From the NCBI GenBank assembly GCA_902613545.1, contig CACMHW010000001.1:26001-90000 (forward strand): a stretch of DNA of 64,000 nucleotides. Reading direction: 5' to 3'. Shown here in pieces: positions 1 through 7,871 of this stretch. The number at the start of each line of letters is the position of its first letter. The first letter of the stretch is position 1. The position numbers and the translations under genes are program-made. The stretch is from an uncultured Pelagibacteraceae bacterium. GTDB taxonomy: Bacteria; Pseudomonadota; Alphaproteobacteria; Pelagibacterales; Pelagibacteraceae. Below the pieces are notes generated by a model, which saw only the letters and a program-made list of their open reading frames with translations, made no database searches and was not told the origin of the DNA.

Positions 1-1
1 A

Positions 2-697
2 ACTAAAGGTCCTGGAGATTTCGTAACATCAGCAGATAAAAGAACTGAAAAAATTATAATAGACGAATTACAAAAGGCTCACCCAGATTACGGGATAGTA
101 ACTGAAGAAACGGGAATAATAAATAAATCTAATTTAGATAATAGATGGATAATTGATCCAATAGATGGAACAATGAACTTTTTAAATGGCATACCTCAAT
201 TTGCAATATCAATAGCTTATGAGGAAAATAGTGAAATTAAATGTGGTGTTATATTTAACCCAATTATGAATGAAATGTTTTGTGCTGAAAAAGGTAATGG
301 ATCTTACCTCAATAATTCAAGAATAAGAGTTTCCAATAAAAAGAAAATCAATGATGCTCTTATAGTAACTGGCGGCCCTAAAGGAGCTAGCAAAATTAAA
401 GATAAAATTTTTTCTGAATATATTAATGTCTCAAAAAATGTTTCTAATGTAAGAAAGTTTGGAAGCGCTGCCTTGGACATTGCTTATGTGGCTTGTGGTA
501 GATTTGATGGTTATTGGCAAAGAGAACTAAACTATTGGGATATTGCAGCTGGAATTATTATTTTAAAAGAAGCTGGAGGATTTATTGATTTTTTTGAGGA
601 AGATGCCAACGTACCTTTAAAAAAGAATATTTTAGCATCAAATTCCAATATTCATGAAGAATTGAGAGGTCTTATAATTAAAAAAGATATTGAGTAA
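2..697 (+). CDS. suhB: Inositol monophosphatase family protein, 5' end outside the window
   Basis: The ORF track starts this gene at an internal ATG (173), but the same frame is open from base 2, so the gene begins before the window. The visible upstream part reads GDFVTSADKRTEK, then a glutamate pair (TEETG), then the metal-binding motif DPIDGTMNF. The second family motif, WDIAAGIIILKEAGG, lies near the C-terminus. These are the Mg-binding motifs of the inositol monophosphatase/SuhB fold. In bacteria SuhB hydrolyses inositol-1-phosphate and also assists rRNA antitermination. Which role applies here cannot be told. rpmE follows 28 nt later on the same strand. Confidence 0.9.
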   Translation, partial: TKGPGDFVTSADKRTEKIIIDELQKAHPDYGIVTEETGIINKSNLDNRWIIDPIDGTMNFLNGIPQFAISIAYEENSEIKCGVIFNPIMNEMFCAEKGNGSYLNNSRIRVSNKKKINDALIVTGGPKGASKIKDKIFSEYINVSKNVSNVRKFGSAALDIAYVACGRFDGYWQRELNYWDIAAGIIILKEAGGFIDFFEEDANVPLKKNILASNSNIHEELRGLIIKKDIE

Positions 698-725
698 AAA
701 CAATTATTAATATAGATATTTGCAA

Positions 726-950
726 ATGAAAAAAAACTTGCATCCAAAATATCACAAAATTAAAGTTGTCATGACTGATGGATCTGAATTTGAAACAAGG
801 TCTACTTGGGGAAAAGAAAATGATACTCTGAAGTTAGACATTGATCCAAAATCTCACTTCGCTTGGACTGGAGGTGCTCAAAAAATTTTGGATAAAGGAA
901 GAGTGAGTAAATATAATAAAAAATTTAGTAATCTTCGGAACAAAAAATAA
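726..950 (+). CDS. rpmE: 50S ribosomal protein L31
   Basis: 74 aa. The track starts at a TTG (720), but the ATG two codons later gives [12 protein letters not shown], the usual L31 N-terminus, so 726 is preferred. The body [15 protein letters not shown] and the HFAWTGG segment are typical of alphaproteobacterial L31. No zinc-binding cysteines are present, so this is the cysteine-free form. The lysine-rich tail [11 protein letters not shown] suits rRNA contact. It sits between suhB and trcR with 3 nt to the next start codon, so the three are probably co-transcribed. Confidence 0.95.
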   Translation: MKKNLHPKYHKIKVVMTDGSEFETRSTWGKENDTLKLDIDPKSHFAWTGGAQKILDKGRVSKYNKKFSNLRNKK

Positions 951-953
951 TTT

Positions 954-1538
954 ATGCCTGAAACACCATTTATGCCGAAAGCAACTGCTGTTTGGCTAGT
1001 TGAAAACACAACACTTACTTTTAAGCAAATCGCTGAATTCTGCAACTTACATGAGTTAGAAATAAAAGGTATAGCTGATGGAGATGTTGCGAAAGGCATT
1101 AAAGCTTACAATCCAATATTAGCAGGTCAACTTTCTAGAGAAGAAATAGAAATTTGCTCAAAAGATCCAAATAAAAAATTAAGTTTACTTAAAAAATTAG
1201 ATGAAGTCGAAGTTAAAGAGAGAAAAAAACCAAAATATACTCCATTATCAAAAAGACAAGATAGACCAGACGCAATATTATGGTTATGTAAAAATGCCTC
1301 GGAACTTACTGACGGTCAAATCTCAAAACTAGTTGGCAGTACTAAAGGTACGGTATCTTTGATCAGAAAAAGAAGTTATTGGAATTTTTCTAATTTAAAA
1401 CCTAGAGACCCCGTAATTCTTGCTTTATGCACGCAAGAGGCTTTTCAAAAAAGTTTGGATAAAGCGAAAAGAAGAGTTGAAAGAGAGCGAAAAGCTAAAA
1501 TTAGAGAGGAAAAAAAGGCTCAAGCAGCTTCAGCCTAG
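954..1538 (+). CDS. trcR: DUF1013 / TrcR-type cell-cycle transcriptional regulator
   Basis: 194 aa, matching the alphaproteobacterial DUF1013 family by its N-terminus (MPKATAVWLVENTTLTF), the central KYTPLSKRQDRPDAI and the TKGTVSLIRKRSYWN segment. The family has been linked to cell-cycle transcription in Caulobacter and is often annotated TrcR. Two helix-turn-helix-like segments are visible (about residues 20-45 and 115-140), followed by a very basic Lys/Arg/Glu helical tail from about residue 165. An alternative ATG lies 6 codons in. The stop codon sits inside a small inverted repeat. Direct DNA targets cannot be inferred from the sequence. Confidence 0.8.
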   Translation: MPETPFMPKATAVWLVENTTLTFKQIAEFCNLHELEIKGIADGDVAKGIKAYNPILAGQLSREEIEICSKDPNKKLSLLKKLDEVEVKERKKPKYTPLSKRQDRPDAILWLCKNASELTDGQISKLVGSTKGTVSLIRKRSYWNFSNLKPRDPVILALCTQEAFQKSLDKAKRRVERERKAKIREEKKAQAASA

Positions 1539-1549
1539 ACAAACTAGGC
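1533..1549 (+). repeat. Small inverted repeat at the trcR stop / rpsU leader
   Basis: GCCTAG (1533-1538) and CTAGGC (1544-1549) form a 6-bp stem with a 5-nt loop that includes the trcR stop codon. No T-run follows, so it is not a normal intrinsic terminator. It lies 40 nt upstream of the rpsU start and could stabilise or regulate the rpsU message. Confidence 0.4.
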
Positions 1550-1577
1550 GTCTAATGATAACAACCATAAAAATTAA

Positions 1578-1584
1578 CCGGAGG
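1578..1584 (+). promoter_or_regulatory. Strong Shine-Dalgarno that fixes the rpsU start
   Basis: CCGGAGG, one of the few strong ribosome-binding sites in this window, ends 5 nt before an in-frame ATT. No ATG, GTG or TTG occurs in the reading frame at usable spacing, so the site argues that initiation is at ATT. Confidence 0.7.
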
Positions 1585-1589
1585 TTTTT

Positions 1590-1784
1590 ATTAAAATAGA
1601 CGTAAAAGATAATAACGTAGAACAAGCTATTAGAGTGCTAAAAAGAAAACTTCAAAAAGAGGGTTTCTTCAAAGTTATGAAAATGAAAAGCACTTATGAA
1701 AAGCCATCTGAACGAAAAAAAAGAGTTCAAACTGAAAATCTTAAAAGAATTAAAAAGCTCCAAAAACTAAGAAATAGATATTAA
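1590..1784 (+). CDS. rpsU: 30S ribosomal protein S21, probable ATT start
   Basis: 64 aa, not in the ORF track because it lacks a standard start codon. The frame reads (M)KIDVKDNNVEQAI, then RKLQKEGFF and YEKPSERKKR, which is clearly bS21, with the basic C-terminal helix ending LRNRY. Starting at the ATT placed 5 nt after the GGAGG ribosome-binding site gives the family's usual N-terminus. The next candidate, ATA at 1596, would cut two residues. S21 binds near the anti-Shine-Dalgarno region of 16S rRNA. cspA follows after 26 nt. See findings for the start-codon question. Confidence 0.88.
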   Translation: MKIDVKDNNVEQAIRVLKRKLQKEGFFKVMKMKSTYEKPSERKKRVQTENLKRIKKLQKLRNRY

Positions 1785-1810
1785 CTTGAATTAAAATGAA
1801 GGGATTAGAA

Positions 1811-2014
1811 ATGCCATCAGGTAAAGTAAAGTGGTTTAACGCCAAAAAAGGCTATGGGTTTATAACAGATGATGAAACTAAAAAAGATATTTTTCTACAT
1901 GTATCAGCACTTGAAGAGTCAAAACTTAGAGTGCTTAAAGAAGAGCAAACAATTGTTTACGATATAAAAGAAGAAAAAGATAAACTCCAAGCAATTAATA
2001 TTAAAAAGAAATAA
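1811..2014 (+). CDS. cspA: Cold-shock domain protein (CspA family)
   Basis: 67 aa. The track begins at 1796, but an AAGGGA ribosome-binding site ends 6 nt before the ATG at 1811, and starting there gives MPSGKVKWFN, the usual family N-terminus. The RNP1-like motif KGYGFI and RNP2-like DIFLHVSAL are both present, so the single OB-fold cold-shock domain is complete. The protein is expected to bind single-stranded RNA/DNA as a chaperone. The stop codon is only 5 nt from the start of the initiator tRNA gene, so cspA, the tRNA and typA must share a transcript or have promoters inside each other. Confidence 0.93.
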   Translation: MPSGKVKWFNAKKGYGFITDDETKKDIFLHVSALEESKLRVLKEEQTIVYDIKEEKDKLQAINIKKK

Positions 2015-2019
2015 TTTAA

Positions 2020-2096
<77 letters not shown>

Positions 2097-2097
2097 A

Positions 2098-3924
2098 ATG
2101 ACAAACGAAATTAGAAATATCACAATCATTGCTCATGTCGATCACGGTAAAACAACATTAATTGACAGTTTAATGAAGCAAAGTGGATCGTTTAGAGAAA
2201 ATGAAAATGTTGAAGAACGAATAATGGATTCTGGAGAGTTAGAAAAGGAACGTGGTATAACAATTCTGGCTAAACCAACTTCGATAAATTGGAAAAATTC
2301 AAGAATTAATATTATCGATACACCAGGTCATAGAGATTTTGCTGCTGAAGTAGAGAGAGTATTGCATATGGCTGATGGGGCATTATTATTAATAGACTCT
2401 GCTGAGGGTGTTATGCCTCAAACAAAGTTTGTTCTCTCAAAAGCTTTAAAACAAGGTTTAAAGCCAATAGTAATTATAAATAAATTAGATAAAGCTGATC
2501 AAAGAGCTAATGAAGTCTTAGACGAAACATTTGATCTTTTTGTTAATTTAGATGCTAATGAAGAGCAGTTAGATTTTCCAGTTTTGTACGCAAGTGGTAG
2601 GTCTGGATGGGCAACAAAAGATATAGATGGGCCAAGAGAAAATTTAAAGCCTCTTTTAGATTTAATTCTAAAGCACGTAAAACCAACTGTTACAGAAAAA
2701 ACTAAACCTTTCGCAATGCTATCTACTTTATTATATGCAGACAGTTTTTTAGGAAGAAGTTTAGTAGGAAGAATAGCTCAAGGCACAGCAAAAGCTAATC
2801 AACAGATTAAGGCAATAAACTTAGAAGGTAAAAAAGTAGATGAGGGACGATTGACAAAAATTTTCAGATATGAAGGAACTAAGAAAGTTCCAATTGAAGT
2901 AGGAGAAGCAGGAGATATTGTCATTATAGCCGGACTAGAAAAAGCTAACGTCGCGGATACGATTTGTGATCTGAAATTGAATGAGCCAATAAGTGCTACT
3001 CCTATAGATCCTCCGACTATGTCAATTACAATTACAGTTAATAGTTCTCCATTAGCAGGCACTGAAGGGAACAAATTGACAAGCACGCAAATACGTGAAC
3101 GATTAATATTAGAAGCTGAAAATAATGTTGGTATCAATTTTGCAGAAAACGAAAATAAAGACTCTTTTTCAATCAGCGGACGTGGTGAATTAATGTTAGA
3201 AATTCTTTTAACTCAGATGAGACGTGAAGGATTTGAAATGACTGTGAGCCCTCCCAAAGTTTTAATAAAAGAAAATAATGGAAAAAAACAAGAGCCTATG
3301 GAAGAGATCACAATGGATCTAGATGAGGAATACTCCTCAAGAATCATTGACTCAATGAATAAAAGAAAAGGTAAATTAATTGAATTAAAAGATACTGGAA
3401 AAAATAAGAAAAGATTAATTTTTCATGCACCTACAAGAGGTTTAATGGGTTATACAAGTAGATTTTTAACTTTAACTAAAGGAACTGGAGTAATAAATAG
3501 AATCTTTCACTCTTACGGAGACTTCACTGGTGAGATGGAAGGTAGAAGGAATGGTGCTCTGATATCTATGGAAACTGGAAAAGCGGTAGCGTTTGCTATT
3601 TTTAATTTACAAGCAAGAGGTGAAATGCTTGTAACTCACAATGACCCAATTTACGAAGGTATGATTGTTGGTATTTCATCTAAAGCTGGTGATCTTGAGA
3701 TTAATGTTATGAAGGGAAAAAAGTTAACAAATATGAGAACACAAAATACAGATGAAAATATAGTTTTAACTCCGGTAAGAAAAATGGCTATTGCTGAACA
3801 ATTAAGTTTATTAAATACCGATGAAGCTTTAGAAATCACACCACAATCATGTAGACTTAGAAAATTAATTTTAGATCCAAATGAAAGAAAAAGACTATCA
3901 AGGGCAAAAGCCAAGGCTTCTTAA
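2098..3924 (+). CDS. typA: Translational GTPase TypA/BipA
   Basis: 608 aa, the usual length. GTPase motifs are complete: AHVDHGKTT (G1, about residue 12), the GITI switch, DTPGHRDF (G3, about residue 75) and NKLDKAD (G4, about residue 128). EF-G-like domains and the BipA-specific C-terminal domain (GRGELMLEIL, GLMGYTSRF) follow. BipA acts on the 70S ribosome in assembly and stress adaptation. The MTNEIRNITIIAHVD start matches the family and begins one base after the tRNA CCA end, so no leader remains once the tRNA is processed. The 3' end overlaps the convergent transaldolase gene by 4 nt. Confidence 0.97.
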   Translation: MTNEIRNITIIAHVDHGKTTLIDSLMKQSGSFRENENVEERIMDSGELEKERGITILAKPTSINWKNSRINIIDTPGHRDFAAEVERVLHMADGALLLIDSAEGVMPQTKFVLSKALKQGLKPIVIINKLDKADQRANEVLDETFDLFVNLDANEEQLDFPVLYASGRSGWATKDIDGPRENLKPLLDLILKHVKPTVTEKTKPFAMLSTLLYADSFLGRSLVGRIAQGTAKANQQIKAINLEGKKVDEGRLTKIFRYEGTKKVPIEVGEAGDIVIIAGLEKANVADTICDLKLNEPISATPIDPPTMSITITVNSSPLAGTEGNKLTSTQIRERLILEAENNVGINFAENENKDSFSISGRGELMLEILLTQMRREGFEMTVSPPKVLIKENNGKKQEPMEEITMDLDEEYSSRIIDSMNKRKGKLIELKDTGKNKKRLIFHAPTRGLMGYTSRFLTLTKGTGVINRIFHSYGDFTGEMEGRRNGALISMETGKAVAFAIFNLQARGEMLVTHNDPIYEGMIVGISSKAGDLEINVMKGKKLTNMRTQNTDENIVLTPVRKMAIAEQLSLLNTDEALEITPQSCRLRKLILDPNERKRLSRAKAKAS

Positions 3925-4619
3925 AATCTAAATCTTGATTTTTTACTATCATTTAAAAAACCTTTAACAGTATCAAGTGTCATAGAGTTAAAGCTTTTTC
4001 CAAATCCATTTATTTGATTTATGACTTTAGGTGGCATAGTAATTATATTGCAATTAATTTGTTTGGCTTGGGTGTAATTGTAAGCTTCCCTAGTGCTGGC
4101 CCAAAGAATTTCAATATTTTTGTTCCTTTTAGTTAAAGAAATACTTTTTTTGAATATCGGAAGTGGATCTTTGCCTTTATCTGCCATTCTTCCAGCAAAT
4201 ATGGAGATAATAGATTTAGTTTTTTTACATAATTTTTTATAAATTTTTTTAGTTTGCTCATACGTGTAGACAGCAGTTATATTTAGTTTGACTCCTTTAT
4301 AGCTTAATTCCTCAATTACAGAACCAGTAAACTTTCCTTTTGAGTTAACGACTGGGATTTTTACATAAACATTTTTACCCCAAGAGTTAATTTCATAAGC
4401 TTGTTCAAGCATATCATTTGAATTATCTGCGAATACTTCAAAAGAAATTGGTTTTTTTTTACAAACCTTTAAAATTTTTAAAGAATAGTCTTTATAATTT
4501 TTTGCACCAGCTGACCTCATTAAACTTGGATTAGTTGTAAAGCCATCAACCAAAGTTTTATTATTAAAAAATTTAATGGTTTCATAATCGGCGATATCAC
4601 AGAATATTTTTGTTCTCAT
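3921..4619 (-). CDS. Transaldolase family protein (TalC / fructose-6-phosphate aldolase type)
   Basis: 232 aa, similar in length to the short TalC/MipB class rather than the long TalB class. FTTNPSLM near residue 28 and VYVKIPVV near residue 84, whose lysine is the expected Schiff-base residue, mark the class I aldolase barrel. A late STREAYNY segment corresponds to the phosphate-binding side. It probably moves dihydroxyacetone units in the pentose phosphate pathway, but aldolase versus transaldolase specificity cannot be assigned. It is the last gene of the pnt operon: its start overlaps the pntB stop by 1 nt and its stop overlaps that of typA. Confidence 0.85.
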   Translation of the reverse strand: MRTKIFCDIADYETIKFFNNKTLVDGFTTNPSLMRSAGAKNYKDYSLKILKVCKKKPISFEVFADNSNDMLEQAYEINSWGKNVYVKIPVVNSKGKFTGSVIEELSYKGVKLNITAVYTYEQTKKIYKKLCKKTKSIISIFAGRMADKGKDPLPIFKKSISLTKRNKNIEILWASTREAYNYTQAKQINCNIITMPPKVINQINGFGKSFNSMTLDTVKGFLNDSKKSRFRF

Positions 4620-6022
4620 TAATCTAAATTTTTAACAATATCCTCTGTCATTTTTTTTGCATCTGCAAACAACATTAATGTATTATCTTTATAAAATAAT
4701 TCATTATCTATTCCAGCATACCCAGGTGATAAACTTCGCTTAACAAATAAAACAGATTTACATTTTTCAACATCAAGCACTGGCATTCCAAATATTGGGC
4801 TTTTAGGGTCTGTTTTAGCTACGGGATTTGTTACATCGTTTGCTCCAATTACAAATGCGACATCGGAATTGGCAAAATCATTATTTATATCTTCTAACTC
4901 AAAGACTTCATCATATGGAACATTTGCCTCAGCTAAAAGAACGTTCATGTGTCCAGGCATCCTACCAGCAACAGGGTGTATGGCATACGTAACTTTAATA
5001 TCGTTTTTTTTTAATTTATCTACCATCTCTCTTAAAGCATGTTGAGCTTGCGCTACTGCCATTCCATAACCTGGAACTATGATTACTGATGAAGCATTTT
5101 TCATTAAAAAAGCTGCGTCTTCTGCATTACCACTCTTAACAGGTTTTTGGTCTTTCTTCTGCTTTGTATTATCGGAAGAACTATCTGCTCCAAAACCTCC
5201 AAGTATAACACTTACGAAGGATCTATTCATAGCTTTACACATTATATAAGATAGTATTGCTCCTGAAGATCCTACTAGCGCACCTGTGATAATTAAAGCG
5301 GTATTTTCTAAAGTAAAACCTATTCCTGCTGCAGCCCAACCTGAGTAAGAGTTTAACATTGAAATTACTACTGGCATATCGGCACCACCTATAGGTATAA
5401 TTAATAAAATACCCACTAGAAAAGAAATCATTATTACTGTCCAAAAAATATTTGCTGACTGCGATATGCATAAATAATAAATTAAGACAAAAATTCCGAT
5501 ACCTAGTATTAAATTTAAAAAATGTTGCCCACTAAAAGTTATTGGAGAACCAGACATTATCCCTCTTAATTTTAAGAAAGCTATTATAGATCCAGAAAAA
5601 GTTATTGCTCCTACTGCTGCACCAATAGACATTTCTATTAAACTCGCTAGTTTAATTTTCCCAACAACTCCTAAGTTAAAAGCTTCAGGATTTAGGAAAG
5701 CTGCTATAGCAACAAAAACTGCTGCTAATCCAACTAAACTATGAAAACCTGCAACTAATTCTGGCATTGCGGTCATTGGGATTCTAAAGGCAATAAAAGC
5801 TCCGATTAATCCACCAATTAAAAGAAACATTATTACATAGGTTAATGAAGTAGAAAAATTACCTACTGATAAAAATGTTACTACAATTGCAATTATCATA
5901 CCTGCAATTCCGAAATAATTTCCTTGTCTAGATGTATCCGGAGATGATAATCCTCTTAAGGCAAGAATAAATAGTATTCCAGAAATTAAATAAAAAATTG
6001 CTGATAAATTTGCGGATATCAT
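4619..6022 (-). CDS. pntB: NAD(P) transhydrogenase subunit beta
   Basis: 467 aa. The first 270 or so residues are a series of hydrophobic helices forming the proton channel (GGADMPVVISMLNSYSGWA is a family signature). The C-terminal part is the NADP(H)-binding domain III with VPGYGMAVAQAQHAL and HPVAGRMPGHMNVLLAEA. Together with PntAA/PntAB it couples proton entry to hydride transfer from NADH to NADP+. Its start overlaps the pntAB stop by 4 nt. A short acidic/lysine linker (DSSSDNTKQKKDQ) separates the membrane and soluble domains. Confidence 0.97.
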   Translation of the reverse strand: MISANLSAIFYLISGILFILALRGLSSPDTSRQGNYFGIAGMIIAIVVTFLSVGNFSTSLTYVIMFLLIGGLIGAFIAFRIPMTAMPELVAGFHSLVGLAAVFVAIAAFLNPEAFNLGVVGKIKLASLIEMSIGAAVGAITFSGSIIAFLKLRGIMSGSPITFSGQHFLNLILGIGIFVLIYYLCISQSANIFWTVIMISFLVGILLIIPIGGADMPVVISMLNSYSGWAAAGIGFTLENTALIITGALVGSSGAILSYIMCKAMNRSFVSVILGGFGADSSSDNTKQKKDQKPVKSGNAEDAAFLMKNASSVIIVPGYGMAVAQAQHALREMVDKLKKNDIKVTYAIHPVAGRMPGHMNVLLAEANVPYDEVFELEDINNDFANSDVAFVIGANDVTNPVAKTDPKSPIFGMPVLDVEKCKSVLFVKRSLSPGYAGIDNELFYKDNTLMLFADAKKMTEDIVKNLD

Positions 6023-6330
6023 TTCTTTTTATCTTTTTTTTTTTTATACATTTGAAGCATTCTTTGAGTTACCAGAAATCCCCCAAAAATATTTATTGCA
6101 GCCAGCACAATGGCTAAAAATCCAAAAATGCTTGATATACCAAATATGTTCTCAGACGACCCAGCTAGTGCTGCTATTATTGCACCAACAATTATGACAG
6201 ATGAAATAGCGTTTGTAACAGACATTAAAGGTGTATGTAGAGATGGTGTAACACTCCAAACAACATAATAGCCGATAAAAATTGATAAAATAAAAATACT
6301 TAATCTAAATATAAATGGATCTATTTCCAT
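6019..6330 (-). CDS. pntAB: NAD(P) transhydrogenase subunit alpha, membrane part
   Basis: 103 aa with three hydrophobic helices and the family segment YYVVWSVTPSLHTPLMSVTNAIS in helix 1-2, ending in a lysine-only tail. Alphaproteobacteria split the alpha subunit into a soluble (PntAA) and this membrane (PntAB) polypeptide; both are here, 2 nt apart. It contributes to the transmembrane proton channel with PntB. Confidence 0.95.
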   Translation of the reverse strand: MEIDPFIFRLSIFILSIFIGYYVVWSVTPSLHTPLMSVTNAISSVIIVGAIIAALAGSSENIFGISSIFGFLAIVLAAINIFGGFLVTQRMLQMYKKKKDKKK

Positions 6331-6332
6331 AA

Positions 6333-7427
6333 TTAAACATCCTCTAGTAATGATTTTGTGATTATCTCGTCCTCTAAATTAATATTAAAATTTTTTTTTT
6401 CTCTACTATATAAGTTTCTTATAAAGCTAAATAAGTTTTTGGCATATAAACTTGAAGCAGTTAGTGGTAAACTATTCATTAGACTTTTTACACCAATCAC
6501 TTTTATTCCCTTAACTGTATTTATTTTCCCGGCCTCTGAGTATGCAGAGTTACCTCCTTGTTCTGCTGCCAAATCATAGACTATAGAGCCAGGTTTCATC
6601 AATTTTACTAAATCTTCGGTTAATATTCTTGGTGCAGGTTTACCAGGGATTAGTGCAGTACAAATAACTATATCATTTTTTTTAAGTGCTTCTTTCATCA
6701 TTTCAGCCTGTTTTTGTTTATAATCATCTGAGGCTTCTTTTGCATATCCACCTGCTGTTTCCATATCTTCTGCTTGATCAACAGTTAAAAATTTTCCACC
6801 TAAGCTTTCAACTTGCTCTTTTGATGCCGCTCTAACATCAGTCGCTGAAACTATTGCACCTAATCTTTTTGCAGTGGCAATCGCTTGTAAACCTGCCACA
6901 CCTGCTCCGATAACCAAAACTTTAGCGGCTGGTACAGTCCCAGCAGCTGTCATCATCATCGGTACAGCTTTTTCAAATTCAGCGACACAATCTACTACCG
7001 CTCTGTATCCAGCTAAATTTGATTGAGATGATAGTACATCCATTGATTGAGCGCGCGTAATACGAGGTAATAATTCAAGTGAAAAAGTTTTAATCTTTTT
7101 TTTTAAAATTTTATCTATTTGAATTTTATTAATTGACGGATTGAGCATTCCAATTAAAATTGTATTGTCTTTTAATAAACTTATTTCATTTTCAGAAGGA
7201 CAATTCACTTTAATTATTAAATCACTTGAGTTTAAAACTTCACTAGAAGAGTCTTTAATTTCTGCGCCAGTTTTTTCATATTCGTTATCCTCGATACCTA
7301 AGTGGGTTGCGTAATTTTTTTCAATTAATACTTTTAGACCTAGTCCTTTAATATTTTTTGCAGTTTCAGGAGTTATGGAAACTCTTTTTTCTAATGCTAA
7401 ATCTTCTTTAATTGAACCTACTATCAT
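6333..7427 (-). CDS. pntAA: NAD(P) transhydrogenase subunit alpha, soluble NAD-binding part
   Basis: 364 aa. It begins KEDLALEKRVSITPE, as in the alanine dehydrogenase/PNT N-terminal domain. The Rossmann motif VIGAGVAGLQAIATAKRLGA lies near residue 170, preceded by AAGTVPAAKVL. It binds NAD(H) as domain I of the proton-translocating transhydrogenase. It lies 18 nt downstream of the oxidase subunit IV gene and 2 nt upstream of pntAB. Confidence 0.95.
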   Translation of the reverse strand: MIVGSIKEDLALEKRVSITPETAKNIKGLGLKVLIEKNYATHLGIEDNEYEKTGAEIKDSSSEVLNSSDLIIKVNCPSENEISLLKDNTILIGMLNPSINKIQIDKILKKKIKTFSLELLPRITRAQSMDVLSSQSNLAGYRAVVDCVAEFEKAVPMMMTAAGTVPAAKVLVIGAGVAGLQAIATAKRLGAIVSATDVRAASKEQVESLGGKFLTVDQAEDMETAGGYAKEASDDYKQKQAEMMKEALKKNDIVICTALIPGKPAPRILTEDLVKLMKPGSIVYDLAAEQGGNSAYSEAGKINTVKGIKVIGVKSLMNSLPLTASSLYAKNLFSFIRNLYSREKKNFNINLEDEIITKSLLEDV

Positions 7428-7445
7428 TTTTAAATTTCTTTGATT

Positions 7446-7556
7446 TTAAAGTAAAGTAACTGCTAAAATTACTAATACAGCAATTACTGCTAGTGTTCCC
7501 CATAACACAAACTTGGTGAAGCCACTATAGGTTTTTTTGAAGTCGTTTTCGCTCAT
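7446..7556 (-). CDS. aa3-type cytochrome c oxidase subunit IV (36 aa)
   Basis: Too short for the ORF track. The frame reads MSENDFKKTYSGFTKF, then one hydrophobic helix (about residues 17-36) and a stop. This is the size and layout of the bacterial aa3-type oxidase subunit IV family: a short polar N-terminus plus one membrane helix. Its position just upstream of pntAA on the same strand is common in alphaproteobacteria. It starts 2 nt after the rpmJ stop, so it belongs to the same transcript. Confidence 0.75.
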   Translation of the reverse strand: MSENDFKKTYSGFTKFVLWGTLAVIAVLVILAVTLL

Positions 7557-7558
7557 TT

Positions 7559-7684
7559 CTAGCCTTGACGAGCTTTAAATTTTGGATTTTTTTTATTTAT
7601 AACGTAAAGTTTTCCTCTACGCTTCACAAGTTTAGAGTTTAAATCTCTTTTTTTTAGTGATTTTAATGAGCTAGCTACTTTCAT
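7559..7684 (-). CDS. rpmJ: 50S ribosomal protein L36
   Basis: 41 aa, missing from the ORF track. The translation begins [14 protein letters not shown] and ends [14 protein letters not shown], the pattern of the alphaproteobacterial, cysteine-poor L36 type. The ATG is only 9 nt from the 3' end of 5S rRNA with no room for a terminator and no Shine-Dalgarno, so its mRNA must come from the 5S transcript. The oxidase subunit IV gene follows after 2 nt. Confidence 0.93.
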   Translation of the reverse strand: MKVASSLKSLKKRDLNSKLVKRRGKLYVINKKNPKFKARQG

Positions 7685-7693
7685 AAATTACAA

Positions 7694-7809
7694 GCCTGGC
7701 AACGTCCTACTCTCCCATATCTTAAGACAAAGTACCATCGGCGCTGAAGGGCTTAACTTCCGAGTTCGGAATGGGATCGGGTGTGACCCCTTCGCAATAA
7801 TTACCAGGC
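7694..7809 (-). rRNA. rrf: 5S ribosomal RNA
   Basis: About 116 nt. The ends pair (GCCTGG at the 5' end, CCAGGC at the 3' end). Internal 5S signatures are present: CCGATCCCATTCCGAACTCG, then AAGTTAAGCCC and GGGAGAGTAGG. No 16S or 23S gene is next to it; the polysaccharide island lies where 23S would be expected. It is flanked 62 nt upstream by tRNA-Val and 9 nt downstream by rpmJ. Confidence 0.97.
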
Positions 7810-7814
7810 AAAAT

Positions 7815-7843
7815 CTTATAATATTTAAGTCTTATAAAGTAAA
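7815..7843 (-). promoter_or_regulatory. Probable sigma70 promoter of the 5S gene
   Basis: Read on the - strand: TTTACT, a 17-nt spacer, then TATAAG, ending 5 nt before the 5S sequence. Hexamers match consensus at 4/6 and 5/6, and the predicted start site falls at the mature 5S end. An own promoter makes sense because the gene is cut off from the rest of the rRNA operon. Confidence 0.5.
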
Positions 7844-7871
7844 GGTTTATTATTTGCTGAAAATATAGGAT

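Noticed and set aside
878-1099. 73-aa - strand ORF
   Set aside because: Shadow of rpmE and trcR on the opposite strand, without a family signature.
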